Below are positions 26,836 to 33,675 of a stretch of 64,000 nt of DNA, piece after piece (within the stretch, counting starts at the first letter, position 1; each line of letters starts with the position of its first letter). Under the pieces are notes generated by a model. The model was not told where the DNA came from and searched no databases. It saw nothing but the letters and a program-made list of their open reading frames with translations. Origin of the DNA: Flavobacteriales bacterium (GTDB lineage Bacteria; Bacteroidota; Bacteroidia; Flavobacteriales_F; PHOS-HE28); the NCBI GenBank assembly GCA_016788295.1, contig JAEUSY010000005.1:83583-147582 (forward strand), in the 5' to 3' direction. A program made the position numbers and the translations under genes.

Positions 26836-27934
26836 GGCGTTGCAGGGTATGCACCCGCACCTCGCGGCGGCGGCCCTTTACGGGGATGATGTGCTGCGGG
26901 CCGATGGTGAATCGCTCCGATGCGTTCGGGATGCGGTGCAGGAGCTCGGCCGATACCAGCAGGTCCGTCTTCATCTCCTTCGCCAGGCCCAGCATCCGCG
27001 AAACGCTGTTCATCACATCGCCACTGAGGTCGATGGCGCGCTTGATGTGGCCGATCTGCGCACTGATCACGCGGCCTCCGTGCACCGCGCCCCGGTACTG
27101 CGGCACCACGCCGAACTCGCCCTTCAGTTCCTCGGCGTGCTCCTCAATGCGCTCCATGATGTCGAAATACAGGTCCAGGCAGTTCTCGTAGCGCACCCCC
27201 ACGCGCATGGGCCAGGTGAAGATGATCTCGTCGCCCACGTATTTATGGATGTCCGCCTCATTGCGCAGCACCGCATCGGTCATCAGCGAATACACCTGGT
27301 TCAGGTAGCGGTAATAGCGCATATCGCCCATGCGCTCGGCCAGTGCGGTACTGCTCACAAGGTCGATGGTGAGCACAATGCGTTCCTCGGCCTTGGGCCG
27401 TTCATAGCGCCCCAGCAGGAAACCCAGGAACATGCGGCGGCCCATCAGCTCCTCCACCTGCACCACCAGCAGGGCCACGGTGGTCACCACCACCACGCGC
27501 AGGGTGAGCTGGTAGAACAGGGCCATGCCCAGGATGTCGCGCACCCGGTAGGGTTCCTCCGCCACCAACAGGCGGAAATGCTCCTGCCCGGTGATGTACG
27601 CGAAACCGATCAGCGCCACGGTGAGCAGGTTCACAAGCAGGGCTTTGCCCAGGAACTGCAATGGAATGGCCAGGGCGCGGAAGCGCCTCCGGAAGAAGAA
27701 CTCCTCCATCACGCCCGTCCACAGGCCCAGCAAGGCCCACATGCCCAGCACGGCGCCCACCGGCTCGCCACTGAAGAGCGTGAGCACCCACGCCACGGCC
27801 GTGGTGACCAAGGCATACTTGATCACCTTGCGGATCTTGTATCGGGTAATGGGCGTCACTGCGGGCCGCGAAAGTACGGCGGGGGCGGGGCGACGCGTGA
27901 AGGGGCGGCCACTTGGTGCGCAGGTCGAGGTCAT
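26816..27934 (-). CDS. Membrane-bound class III adenylate cyclase
   Basis: The 372-residue protein has hydrophobic spans at about 40-54, 58-76, 95-116 and 134-160, then a cyclase domain (about 184-365). Metal aspartates Asp191 (TIDLVSS) and Asp235 (YVGDEII) are present, together with the adenine-selecting pair Lys231 (HKYVGD) and Asp302 (IDLSGD), and Asn309, Arg313 and Lys353. All positions required for ATP cyclisation to cAMP therefore appear intact, in contrast to the neighbour at 24649. I chose the ATG at 27934; a longer open frame upstream runs through REP-like repeats and is not credible. It overlaps the propeller-like gene by 20 bp. Confidence 0.88.
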   Translation of the reverse strand: MTSTCAPSGRPFTRRPAPAVLSRPAVTPITRYKIRKVIKYALVTTAVAWVLTLFSGEPVGAVLGMWALLGLWTGVMEEFFFRRRFRALAIPLQFLGKALLVNLLTVALIGFAYITGQEHFRLLVAEEPYRVRDILGMALFYQLTLRVVVVTTVALLVVQVEELMGRRMFLGFLLGRYERPKAEERIVLTIDLVSSTALAERMGDMRYYRYLNQVYSLMTDAVLRNEADIHKYVGDEIIFTWPMRVGVRYENCLDLYFDIMERIEEHAEELKGEFGVVPQYRGAVHGGRVISAQIGHIKRAIDLSGDVMNSVSRMLGLAKEMKTDLLVSAELLHRIPNASERFTIGPQHIIPVKGRRREVRVHTLQRHAKSAV

Positions 27935-28069
27935 CGTGGCGGGAAAGGAGCGCCAGGGTGAGGCTGGGCAGTGCGGCGTTGAGGAGCAGGGTGTCCTGCG
28001 GTAGACGATCCAGTGGCGGTTAAGGGCGCAAGGGTGGAACCGCAGCCAACCCGCCTTGCTGCGCGAAAA

Positions 28070-28154
28070 GCACATGCCCGGCGGAGGAACAGGCCGAACG
28101 GTCCCTTCCGGGCACGCGCCTCGAATCCTCGACCGGGCATACAATGCGAATGTA
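28070..28154. repeat. 85-nt REP-like element, copy 1
   Basis: The element is bounded by GCACATGCCCGG and CCGGGCAT...GAATGTA, forming a terminal inverted pair ATGCCCGG/CCGGGCAT. Its left half (GGAACAGGCCGAACGGT) is identical to copy 2, whereas the middle differs. It lies 135 bp upstream of the cyclase start on the minus strand. Confidence 0.8.
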
Positions 28155-28197
28155 GTGGAACTCTCCGGACCCAGGGAGACGTAGACCACCCTGAATA

Positions 28198-28282
28198 GCA
28201 CATGCCCGGCAGAGGAACAGGCCGAACGGTTACCGAAGTCGCCGCGCCTAGGATCCCCGACCGGGCATGCATTGCAAATGTA
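28198..28282. repeat. 85-nt REP-like element, copy 2
   Basis: This is the same length and has the same ends as copy 1, in the same orientation, 128 bp further on. On the minus strand it begins TACATTTG, which equals the Bacteroidota -7 promoter consensus TAnnTTTG; the same position in copy 1 reads TACATTCG. Confidence 0.8.
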
Positions 28283-28286
28283 TAAG

Positions 28287-28322
28287 GGTTGCACGAATAC
28301 CCGCGCAATGCGGGCTGCAACC
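28287..28322. other. Nested hairpin beside the REP-like repeats
   Basis: GGTTGC pairs with GCAACC, and inside it CCCGC pairs with GCGGG around loop GCAAT. There is no T-tract on either side, so it is not an obvious terminator. It could be a transcript-leader structure for the minus-strand cyclase or part of the repeat family. Confidence 0.5.
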
Positions 28323-28414
28323 TGAACAAGGGGAGCAATTAGGTTGCTGGCAGCCACAAACTCTACCTCCACACGAGGTTACGCTACCCGCTTTCAACAC
28401 CCATCACCTGACCC

Positions 28415-28613
28415 ATGGCCACCAACCGCACACCCGCCAAGGAGCTTACCAAGACCGAACTGCTGCAAAAGCAGTAAGGACGGGCCCCTTATGCAAGATG
28501 AAACCATCCTGTACTTTATCAAGGTGCGGGGCATGAAGGCGAGCGATGCCGAGGCGATGATCAAGCACACGCCGCGCAACATCGTTACCAAGGACATCAT
28601 CCATCTAGGTTGA
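28415..28613 (+). pseudogene. Small gene with an apparent frameshift
   Basis: Reading from ATG at 28415 gives MATNRTPAKELTKTELLQKQ and a stop at 28475. A second frame then gives SKDGPL and MQDETILYFIKVRGMKASD..., ending at 28613. Both halves are hydrophilic, Lys-rich and look like pieces of one cytoplasmic protein of about 65 residues. Removing one base in the segment near 28470 would join them. It may be a true frameshift mutation, a sequencing error, or the second part alone (start 28491, 40 residues) may be the functional gene. No family is recognised. Confidence 0.4.
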
Positions 28614-28658
28614 GCGCGCACGGCGGTCCCGACCAAATGGGCGACAGCACGCTGTCGC

Positions 28659-29021
28659 TTAGTTCGTAGCGAACCCCAACTCCTTAAAGTAGCGCACGCC
28701 ATCGCGCGGCCCCAGCTCCACCTCGAAGAACAGTTGGCTTGCCTCGCCGCGACTGCCCAGCGATATGGTCAGTTCAATAAGGCCATTGGCCAGCGGCCTT
28801 GCCGCGAATCCGTAACCACCAGTGAGCAAACTGCCGCCCGGCTCCCACGCACGGGGCGATAGGGCGCGAATGGTCTTTCCTGACACCAAATACCCTTGCA
28901 ACCGTTCGAGCATGCCACAGGTAGGAACCTTGGTCGCCTTGCGCAACACGGCCAGTAGACCGCGCTCGGTCATCAGCTCGAAGACGCTGACGTAGGGTGT
29001 GGGGTTCTTTGGGGAGGGCAT
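28659..29021 (-). CDS. Hypothetical protein, 120 residues
   Basis: The frame from Met 29021 (MPSPKNPTPYVSVFELM) is open for 120 residues without signal peptide or membrane span. A basic, helical N-terminal half (VLRKATKVPTCGMLERLQGYL) is followed by a Gly-rich beta-like part (GGYGFAARPLANGLIELTISLG). No family is recognised. It stands alone between a frameshifted small gene and the unknown gene at 29127, at the beginning of the accessory-looking region. Confidence 0.5.
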   Translation of the reverse strand: MPSPKNPTPYVSVFELMTERGLLAVLRKATKVPTCGMLERLQGYLVSGKTIRALSPRAWEPGGSLLTGGYGFAARPLANGLIELTISLGSRGEASQLFFEVELGPRDGVRYFKELGFATN

Positions 29022-29126
29022 GAAGGACAACGATGAATGCGTTGAGTTGGTTTATGAGCAACTCCTGCTCGCGCTGTGTCTTGAAGAGAACATGTGATAC
29101 CCGCCCTTGATCTACTCAGCATGCTG

Positions 29127-29804
29127 TCAGATCAGTGCCTCTACCTTCCATGCGCTCACAAGGGTGCTCTTTTTTCCGGGGACAGGTGGTTTCAACTCAC
29201 GTTCAAACACGCGCGTGGCGCATACCGTGATGCCCGTCTGTTGGAGCTTTTCAAGGAAGCGGGTGTCTATCTTCCTCCCTACAACATAGAGGTTCATCAA
29301 GTCTTGAAGTACGGTATGGTCGAACTCGTAACGCTCGGCAGGGAAGGCTTCAGAACGGTCCGACCTTTTTAGCCGCTTCCCGAGCATTGTGTAGTCTGCA
29401 ACACTTACAAAGTAGCCGCTGCCTTTGACCACATGCACCTGCAAGGCAAGGCGCATCATGTCATTCAATATTTTGAACGCATTCTCGGTGTCGTTGATCG
29501 GACTGCCATCCACACTGTTACGCTTGAACATCGCGAACTCCACATACGTGCGTTCGGCACCATCGCCAAAGGCCAGGTCCAATTGAGGCTTTTCACCCCG
29601 CTTGCTCTTCTCATTGTTCCGGGGCACGTAAGCACTGGGGTCTATGGGGTGCTCCAAGTGGATCTCCCACGACTGTAGTCCCTTGATGTGCATTAGCGCT
29701 GCGAAAAAGTCATACCGGAACACATCCTCTGTCAGGTCCAGATCCAAGTGGCGGGTATATCGCTCTCCAAATTGCAGGTGGAACTTCTCGAACACATCTT
29801 CCAT
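29127..29804 (-). CDS. Hypothetical protein with nuclease-like pattern
   Basis: The frame from Met 29804 (MEDVFEKFHLQFGERYTRHL) encodes 225 residues with no signal or membrane span. The centre contains PQLDLAF then, after a short loop, TYVEFAMFK; an Asp followed by a strand with Glu and Lys is reminiscent of PD-(D/E)XK nucleases, but spacing is not canonical, so this is only a suggestion. The C-terminal 60 residues contain LQDLMNLYVVGRKI. A longer open frame upstream lacks coherent composition. It is divergent from the equally unknown gene at 30088, and both may form one accessory module. Confidence 0.6.
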   Translation of the reverse strand: MEDVFEKFHLQFGERYTRHLDLDLTEDVFRYDFFAALMHIKGLQSWEIHLEHPIDPSAYVPRNNEKSKRGEKPQLDLAFGDGAERTYVEFAMFKRNSVDGSPINDTENAFKILNDMMRLALQVHVVKGSGYFVSVADYTMLGKRLKRSDRSEAFPAERYEFDHTVLQDLMNLYVVGRKIDTRFLEKLQQTGITVCATRVFERELKPPVPGKKSTLVSAWKVEALI

Positions 29805-30087
29805 GGCCTTAAAGTAGCTGGTTCCAATTGGCACTCCACAAGGCCTCGTTGAATTGGGGCAGACACCCACCCCATCCCCCAAAGCCTCTGCAGGGGCTGT
29901 CCACGCCTTTGGCGGACGACCCTGTGGGAATGGCAGCCACCGTGCAGAACGACCATGAGGGCTGGGTGGATTGTAGGCGTACGGAATGAGCTTAGAAGAT
30001 AGGGTCACGATGCTGAGGACCATGCCAAAGATCAGGCTCTGAAAGGGATGGCACGGGATCGGCAAGCCTATCAAAAACACCCTCCCA
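29805..30087. other. Intergenic region between divergent unknown genes
   Basis: About 280 bp separate the two starts. The part at 29830-29960 is GC-rich, with C-runs (CACCCACCCCATCCCCC) and no convincing coding frame; it differs in composition from both neighbours and could be a dispersed repeat. No promoter can be read with confidence. Confidence 0.5.
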
Positions 30088-30813
30088 ATGAATGTGAATG
30101 ATATGCTGCGCTACTTCATGCTCTTCATCAACGACATCGAGGGCAGGGAAACATTCGTGATGCAACTGGACAAGCCCAACGAGCATTTCACCTTGCAGAT
30201 CCGGCACCGCGAGCGGATGCTTGACCTGCACAAGACCACCGTGCTCCCCGGTGGCAACAAGGCATACGAAACTCTCTTTCAGATCAGCTTCTACGCACTC
30301 GCTCGGTTCTTCGCGAAACTGCGCAAAGAGGGAAAGCGCGTTGAAGGGGCCTTGAATACCATGGAGGACGTTGAACGCGAATTCGGCACGCGCTGGATGA
30401 ACCCAGGCTGGTTCGGGCGGAACTACATGGAAGCCACGCATGCCGACCTCGATAAGATGAAGGACCTAGGCCTTTTGCGCACCAAGAACCGGGGGCGCCA
30501 AGTGCGGTTTACGAAAGACCCAACCACCGTCGATCAGGATGCAATGTTGAAAGTGATCCATTCAGAGATGGAACCCGGTAAGTACATCCTCTTGAAATGG
30601 AACAAGGGCGGTAGTACAAGCTTCGCTGGGAGTTTGCTGGTATTGCCCGAAGGTGAACGGCGGTTCCTTTGGATACCGAAGAAGGCGTTGAACATTGTAG
30701 CGAAGAAGCTCGTGAAACTTCTCCTTGGGGAGTTCAAACGACTGGAAGGAACAGGAGGAAAGGAAGTGTATGAGCGGTTGCGGAAAAACTATCCAATGCT
30801 CCACAACGATTGA
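30088..30813 (+). CDS. Hypothetical protein, 241 residues
   Basis: The cytoplasmic product starts MNVNDMLRYFMLFINDIEG and is Lys/Arg-rich. Residues 95-160 look like a winged-helix or helical domain (WFGRNYMEATHADLDKMKDLGLL followed by a short basic wing TKNRGRQVRF), consistent with nucleic-acid binding. The C-terminal half has SFAGSLLVLPEGERRFLWIP and a basic helix (KKALNIVAKKLVKLLLGEF). No named family is recognised. It is transcribed away from the gene at 29127. Confidence 0.6.
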   Translation: MNVNDMLRYFMLFINDIEGRETFVMQLDKPNEHFTLQIRHRERMLDLHKTTVLPGGNKAYETLFQISFYALARFFAKLRKEGKRVEGALNTMEDVEREFGTRWMNPGWFGRNYMEATHADLDKMKDLGLLRTKNRGRQVRFTKDPTTVDQDAMLKVIHSEMEPGKYILLKWNKGGSTSFAGSLLVLPEGERRFLWIPKKALNIVAKKLVKLLLGEFKRLEGTGGKEVYERLRKNYPMLHND

Positions 30814-30935
30814 CGGGTCGGATAGGAAACTATGTATAGAGCCCTACAGCGGCTCAGATTCAAGTAATTAGAATAGACCCAAGGAGGGTACCTTGCCTTA
30901 CGCTGAGGGCGCAGGATCCACTGCGTAAGACCCTG

Positions 30936-31457
30936 CTAAGGCTTGGTTTCACCACCGTACTCCGGACGACGCTTGTAGCCTGCATCGGGGCGCGCCATGT
31001 AGTGCTCGATGTAGGCATCGAACGCGGGGTGGCGGGGCACGAGCAGCTCCACGGCAATGAAGCATTGTTCCCAGGGCTGGGCCTTGGGCTGGGTGTACAC
31101 CACATGAGACTCGAGCAGGAGGCCGTGGTCCAGCATGTAGGCGAGGCTCACGTTCTCGAACATGGGCAGGTAGCCGAGCTTGTTGCCCTCCCAGTACACG
31201 GCCACGGCGTTGGCGTCGTGCTCGTTGTCGTATTCGCGCACCAGGTCCAGCGCATCGTCCGGGGCAATGCAGTGGATGAGGCCGGGGCCTTGGTGGTGCT
31301 GGAAGCCCCGCACGTAGGTATCGTAGATGAAGATGCCGTGGCAGTCCTCGGTCCAGGCGAGGCGGTGCTGCTCGTCCTTGGGCAACAGGTGCAGGGGCGG
31401 CAGGGTAAGGAGGGCCGCATTGCCCAGCATGCTCTTGAGAAAGGTGAGGCGGTCCAT
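30936..31457 (-). CDS. HIRAN domain protein
   Basis: The 173-residue protein has a hydrophobic N-terminus (residues 9-25, SMLGNAALLTLPPLHLLP) and a HIRAN domain at about 42-125: FIYDTYVRGFQHHQG, then LVREYDNEHDANAVAVY (72-88), then GNKLGYLP (91-98). HIRAN domains recognise unusual DNA ends in helicases such as HLTF, but stand-alone bacterial versions are common and uncharacterised. The hydrophobic N-terminus could be a signal or just a buried strand; a secreted HIRAN protein would be odd. It sits in the accessory region between unknown genes. Confidence 0.8.
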   Translation of the reverse strand: MDRLTFLKSMLGNAALLTLPPLHLLPKDEQHRLAWTEDCHGIFIYDTYVRGFQHHQGPGLIHCIAPDDALDLVREYDNEHDANAVAVYWEGNKLGYLPMFENVSLAYMLDHGLLLESHVVYTQPKAQPWEQCFIAVELLVPRHPAFDAYIEHYMARPDAGYKRRPEYGGETKP

Positions 31458-31546
31458 GAGGGGTAAAGATGGGTGGAGGCTGGAGGGCGATGCGGGAATC
31501 GGCTTGGGCTTTGGCTTGTTGGGTGCACTACCCTGGCGGTCTATGG

Positions 31547-31575
31547 GCAGGGTCCCCGAAGCCGGGAGACCCTGC
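31547..31575. other. GC-rich hairpin
   Basis: GCAGGGT pairs with ACCCTGC around a 15-base loop, followed 5 bases later by ATTTT on the plus strand. No plus-strand gene ends here. It could be a decayed terminator or part of a dispersed repeat. Confidence 0.4.
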
Positions 31576-31621
31576 GGCGATTTTAAGACGGGAGGCCCTG
31601 CTGTGGTCTTGGAAAACTAAC

Positions 31622-31651
31622 CATGATACGTGGTTGCAACCACGCGTCATG
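31622..31651. promoter_or_regulatory. 30-bp imperfect palindrome upstream of small plus-strand genes
   Basis: The inner 16 bp (31629-31644, half-site CGTGGTTG) is a perfect palindrome and the outer arms CATGA/TCATG also pair. It lies 46 bp upstream of the small open frame at 31698 and marks the left edge of an AT-richer stretch. It could be an operator or recombination site. Confidence 0.45.
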
Positions 31652-31697
31652 CGAAGATTATTTGGCTGACTGGAACCGACCCTCGTGATTTGCGCAA

Positions 31698-31901
31698 ATG
31701 GAAAGCCTGATCATCCTGCTGCTCCGGTATGTTTATCGGTGCCGCACAGGGCGGAGTATAAAGACCTACGCTATCTCTAATGAGGATCGTACAAATAGAT
31801 ATATCCGCATCAGTTGGCATGAAGCATTCATTCATATAGTTTGGACCGGTATGATTGGACTGATAATTATTGCCATTACTCGCCTAATTGGAACTGCCTG
31901 A
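31698..31901 (+). CDS. Possible small membrane protein, 67 residues
   Basis: The open frame encodes two hydrophobic segments (SLIILLLRYVY and TGMIGLIIIAITRLIG) separated by a charged loop. The DNA is clearly richer in A+T than the GC-rich core genome, and chance open frames are less likely to be long there. No homologous family is recognised. It may be a leader or small effector of the adjacent accessory genes, or spurious. Confidence 0.35.
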   Translation: MESLIILLLRYVYRCRTGRSIKTYAISNEDRTNRYIRISWHEAFIHIVWTGMIGLIIIAITRLIGTA

Positions 31902-32003
31902 CAGTTCCTCACAAGAACTGCTGTACCTCGCAAGAATGGCGCGGCGGCATTGCCTTGTGAGATATAGCGGGAACACTAGTAGCTTTATAGGCCAATACAT
32001 TTA

Positions 32004-32594
32004 ATGAGAATGACACTCGCCGAATTCTTGCAATTACTGGGTCTTTTCACCGCTGGTGGGCTGGTAGTCCTCGGAGCTGTCGTATACCTACTCAAGCATG
32101 TACTGAAGCGCTGGATAGATCGAACATTCGCAACTAAGGAAAAGGAGATCGACCTTCAGAATAGATTGCTTGAACATCAGGCACAAGTGACTTTTTCATC
32201 GCTTCATGTTCAGCGCGCGGATGCCATCCGCAACATCTATGACAAACTCATTGAGTTCAAAGCAGCGGTACTTGATGTGGTTAACCGTGCACATCTCAAC
32301 GATGGTAAAGGCCAGGATAGGTTCGCTAAGTTTTGGACCCTTGCACTGGAACTCCACACCATGGTTGAGCGCGAAGGCATCTACCTGGACCAGAAGACCT
32401 GCGATCTGATCCTCAAGGTCACCAATAGCTACGACCAAGCAGCACTTACAATGCAGGTTGGTGCCGGGGTACCGATAGATTACGCTGCCTATGTTCCTAA
32501 GTTGGAACGATCCCGTGAGATTATCCAGAAGGATTGCCTTGGCGCATTAGCAGAGCTGCAAGAACAATTCAGGAAAATACTTGGTGTGGTGTGA
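32004..32594 (+). CDS. Membrane-anchored helical protein of unknown function
   Basis: The 196-residue protein has one N-terminal span (about 11-30, LGLFTAGGLVVLGAVVYLL), a basic patch (KHVLKRWIDR) and then an almost entirely helical cytoplasmic part with coiled-coil character (FATKEKEIDLQNRLLEHQA). No catalytic motif is visible. Codon use is AT-richer than in the housekeeping genes. It belongs to a group of small membrane-anchored unknowns around the restriction-modification gene (31698, 32004, 32736, 36591). Confidence 0.65.
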   Translation: MRMTLAEFLQLLGLFTAGGLVVLGAVVYLLKHVLKRWIDRTFATKEKEIDLQNRLLEHQAQVTFSSLHVQRADAIRNIYDKLIEFKAAVLDVVNRAHLNDGKGQDRFAKFWTLALELHTMVEREGIYLDQKTCDLILKVTNSYDQAALTMQVGAGVPIDYAAYVPKLERSREIIQKDCLGALAELQEQFRKILGVV

Positions 32595-32735
32595 AGCGGG
32601 GATCCGTAAGGCCACCATAATACAGATTGACCTTGTGAACCTGAATCCTCACTTCACATGGTCGTTTACTATCGAGTCCTGCGGTATTCCCCTTAAAGTG
32701 CATGCTCCACTCGATGATGCTGCGTATGACCAGAG

Positions 32736-33638
32736 CTATGGATAACTCTGACGCTTGTTAAAGACATGGTGGCGTCTTTCCAAGATAAGAGCGTCATCCC
32801 AAACATTCTGGTAGCTGCTATGACCGATCGCTATCTCAAGATAGGGCGTGATATGCCTATCTGCGAGAACAGTCTTATATGCTACCCTATAGTACATCCC
32901 AACTACAAGGGTCAACCGATAAAGAGCATAGAGGCGGGCTTGCTCTGTGTCATTCACTTTACCGAATAATTGGTCGTCGTCAGTGAAAAAGCTCAATGTG
33001 GTCCCGATTTGGTTGTAGAAATCCCACGGTAGATCGTCCTCGTGTTCCAATAATTTTGCCGCTGCTTCTCGCATCCTCTCGCGCTGATAATAGAAGTTGC
33101 GGGCGAACGGATCAATAGTGCCCACGCGTTCTCCACCATCCCACTTGCTGACCATTAGCTTGTGGATATGCCTCGCGTTCTGCGGATCCCACTTCTCATA
33201 GTAGTTGCCTCTTTCTTCAGAGATGCGATCGTGCGGACCAAGTAGTTCAACGTTAAGGTCATGCCAATGAAGCAAAATCGAGGCGATGTAGGTTTCAATC
33301 TTGTTGCGCTGATTGTACTTCTTGCGCATCGATGGCCAATGGACAATGATCAGTTGGAAAGCATAAGATGTCACGAACGCCCCCACTAGAACGGAAATAA
33401 TGCTGAAGGTCTGCAAGAGAATGAGGTGTTCATGCTCATTGAGGATAGCCCTTAACCAAAGCTCTTGGATCAACCAGTAGGATAGAGATAGGACGAAAGC
33501 CGCATTCAGCTTGAATGATGTTTCTTGCCATGCAAATTCATTAATGGGACGGTAGTCTTTGCTCTCAAAGTCAGCGCCGAATACCGTTATGATGGATTTT
33601 TCAACTGGACGACCATAGCGGTTATAGAGTTTGAACAT
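32736..33638 (-). CDS. Two-span membrane protein next to the restriction enzyme gene
   Basis: The 300-residue protein has a cytoplasmic N-terminus (MFKLYNRYGRPVEKS), two spans (about 47-65 and 77-100), then about 200 hydrophilic residues with Trp/His/Glu-rich segments (NYYEKWDPQNARHIH; LPWDFYNQIGTTLSFF). No family is recognised. It starts 38 bp downstream of the MmeI-like gene on the same strand and is probably co-transcribed with it. A membrane pair plus cytosolic domain is the layout of several antiphage effectors, but nothing here proves such a role. Met at 33638 is the first Met after the upstream stop with a plausible polar start. Confidence 0.7.
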   Translation of the reverse strand: MFKLYNRYGRPVEKSIITVFGADFESKDYRPINEFAWQETSFKLNAAFVLSLSYWLIQELWLRAILNEHEHLILLQTFSIISVLVGAFVTSYAFQLIIVHWPSMRKKYNQRNKIETYIASILLHWHDLNVELLGPHDRISEERGNYYEKWDPQNARHIHKLMVSKWDGGERVGTIDPFARNFYYQRERMREAAAKLLEHEDDLPWDFYNQIGTTLSFFTDDDQLFGKVNDTEQARLYALYRLTLVVGMYYRVAYKTVLADRHITPYLEIAIGHSSYQNVWDDALILERRHHVFNKRQSYP

Positions 33639-33675
33639 GGCGAGGCGAAATCTATTCGGCAAATGATAGGAGCAG

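Noticed and set aside
28070..28282. CRISPR-like or IS element
   Set aside because: Only two copies, no transposase, internal variable part is not a spacer between identical repeats.
27935..28372. Longer start for the cyclase at 26816 reading through the repeats
   Set aside because: The added residues derive from the REP-like units in this frame and would precede the membrane domain with unrelated sequence.
29820..30080. N-terminal extension of the minus-strand gene at 29127
   Set aside because: The extended frame is Pro/Arg/Ser-rich and unlike the downstream protein; Met 29804 gives a coherent start.
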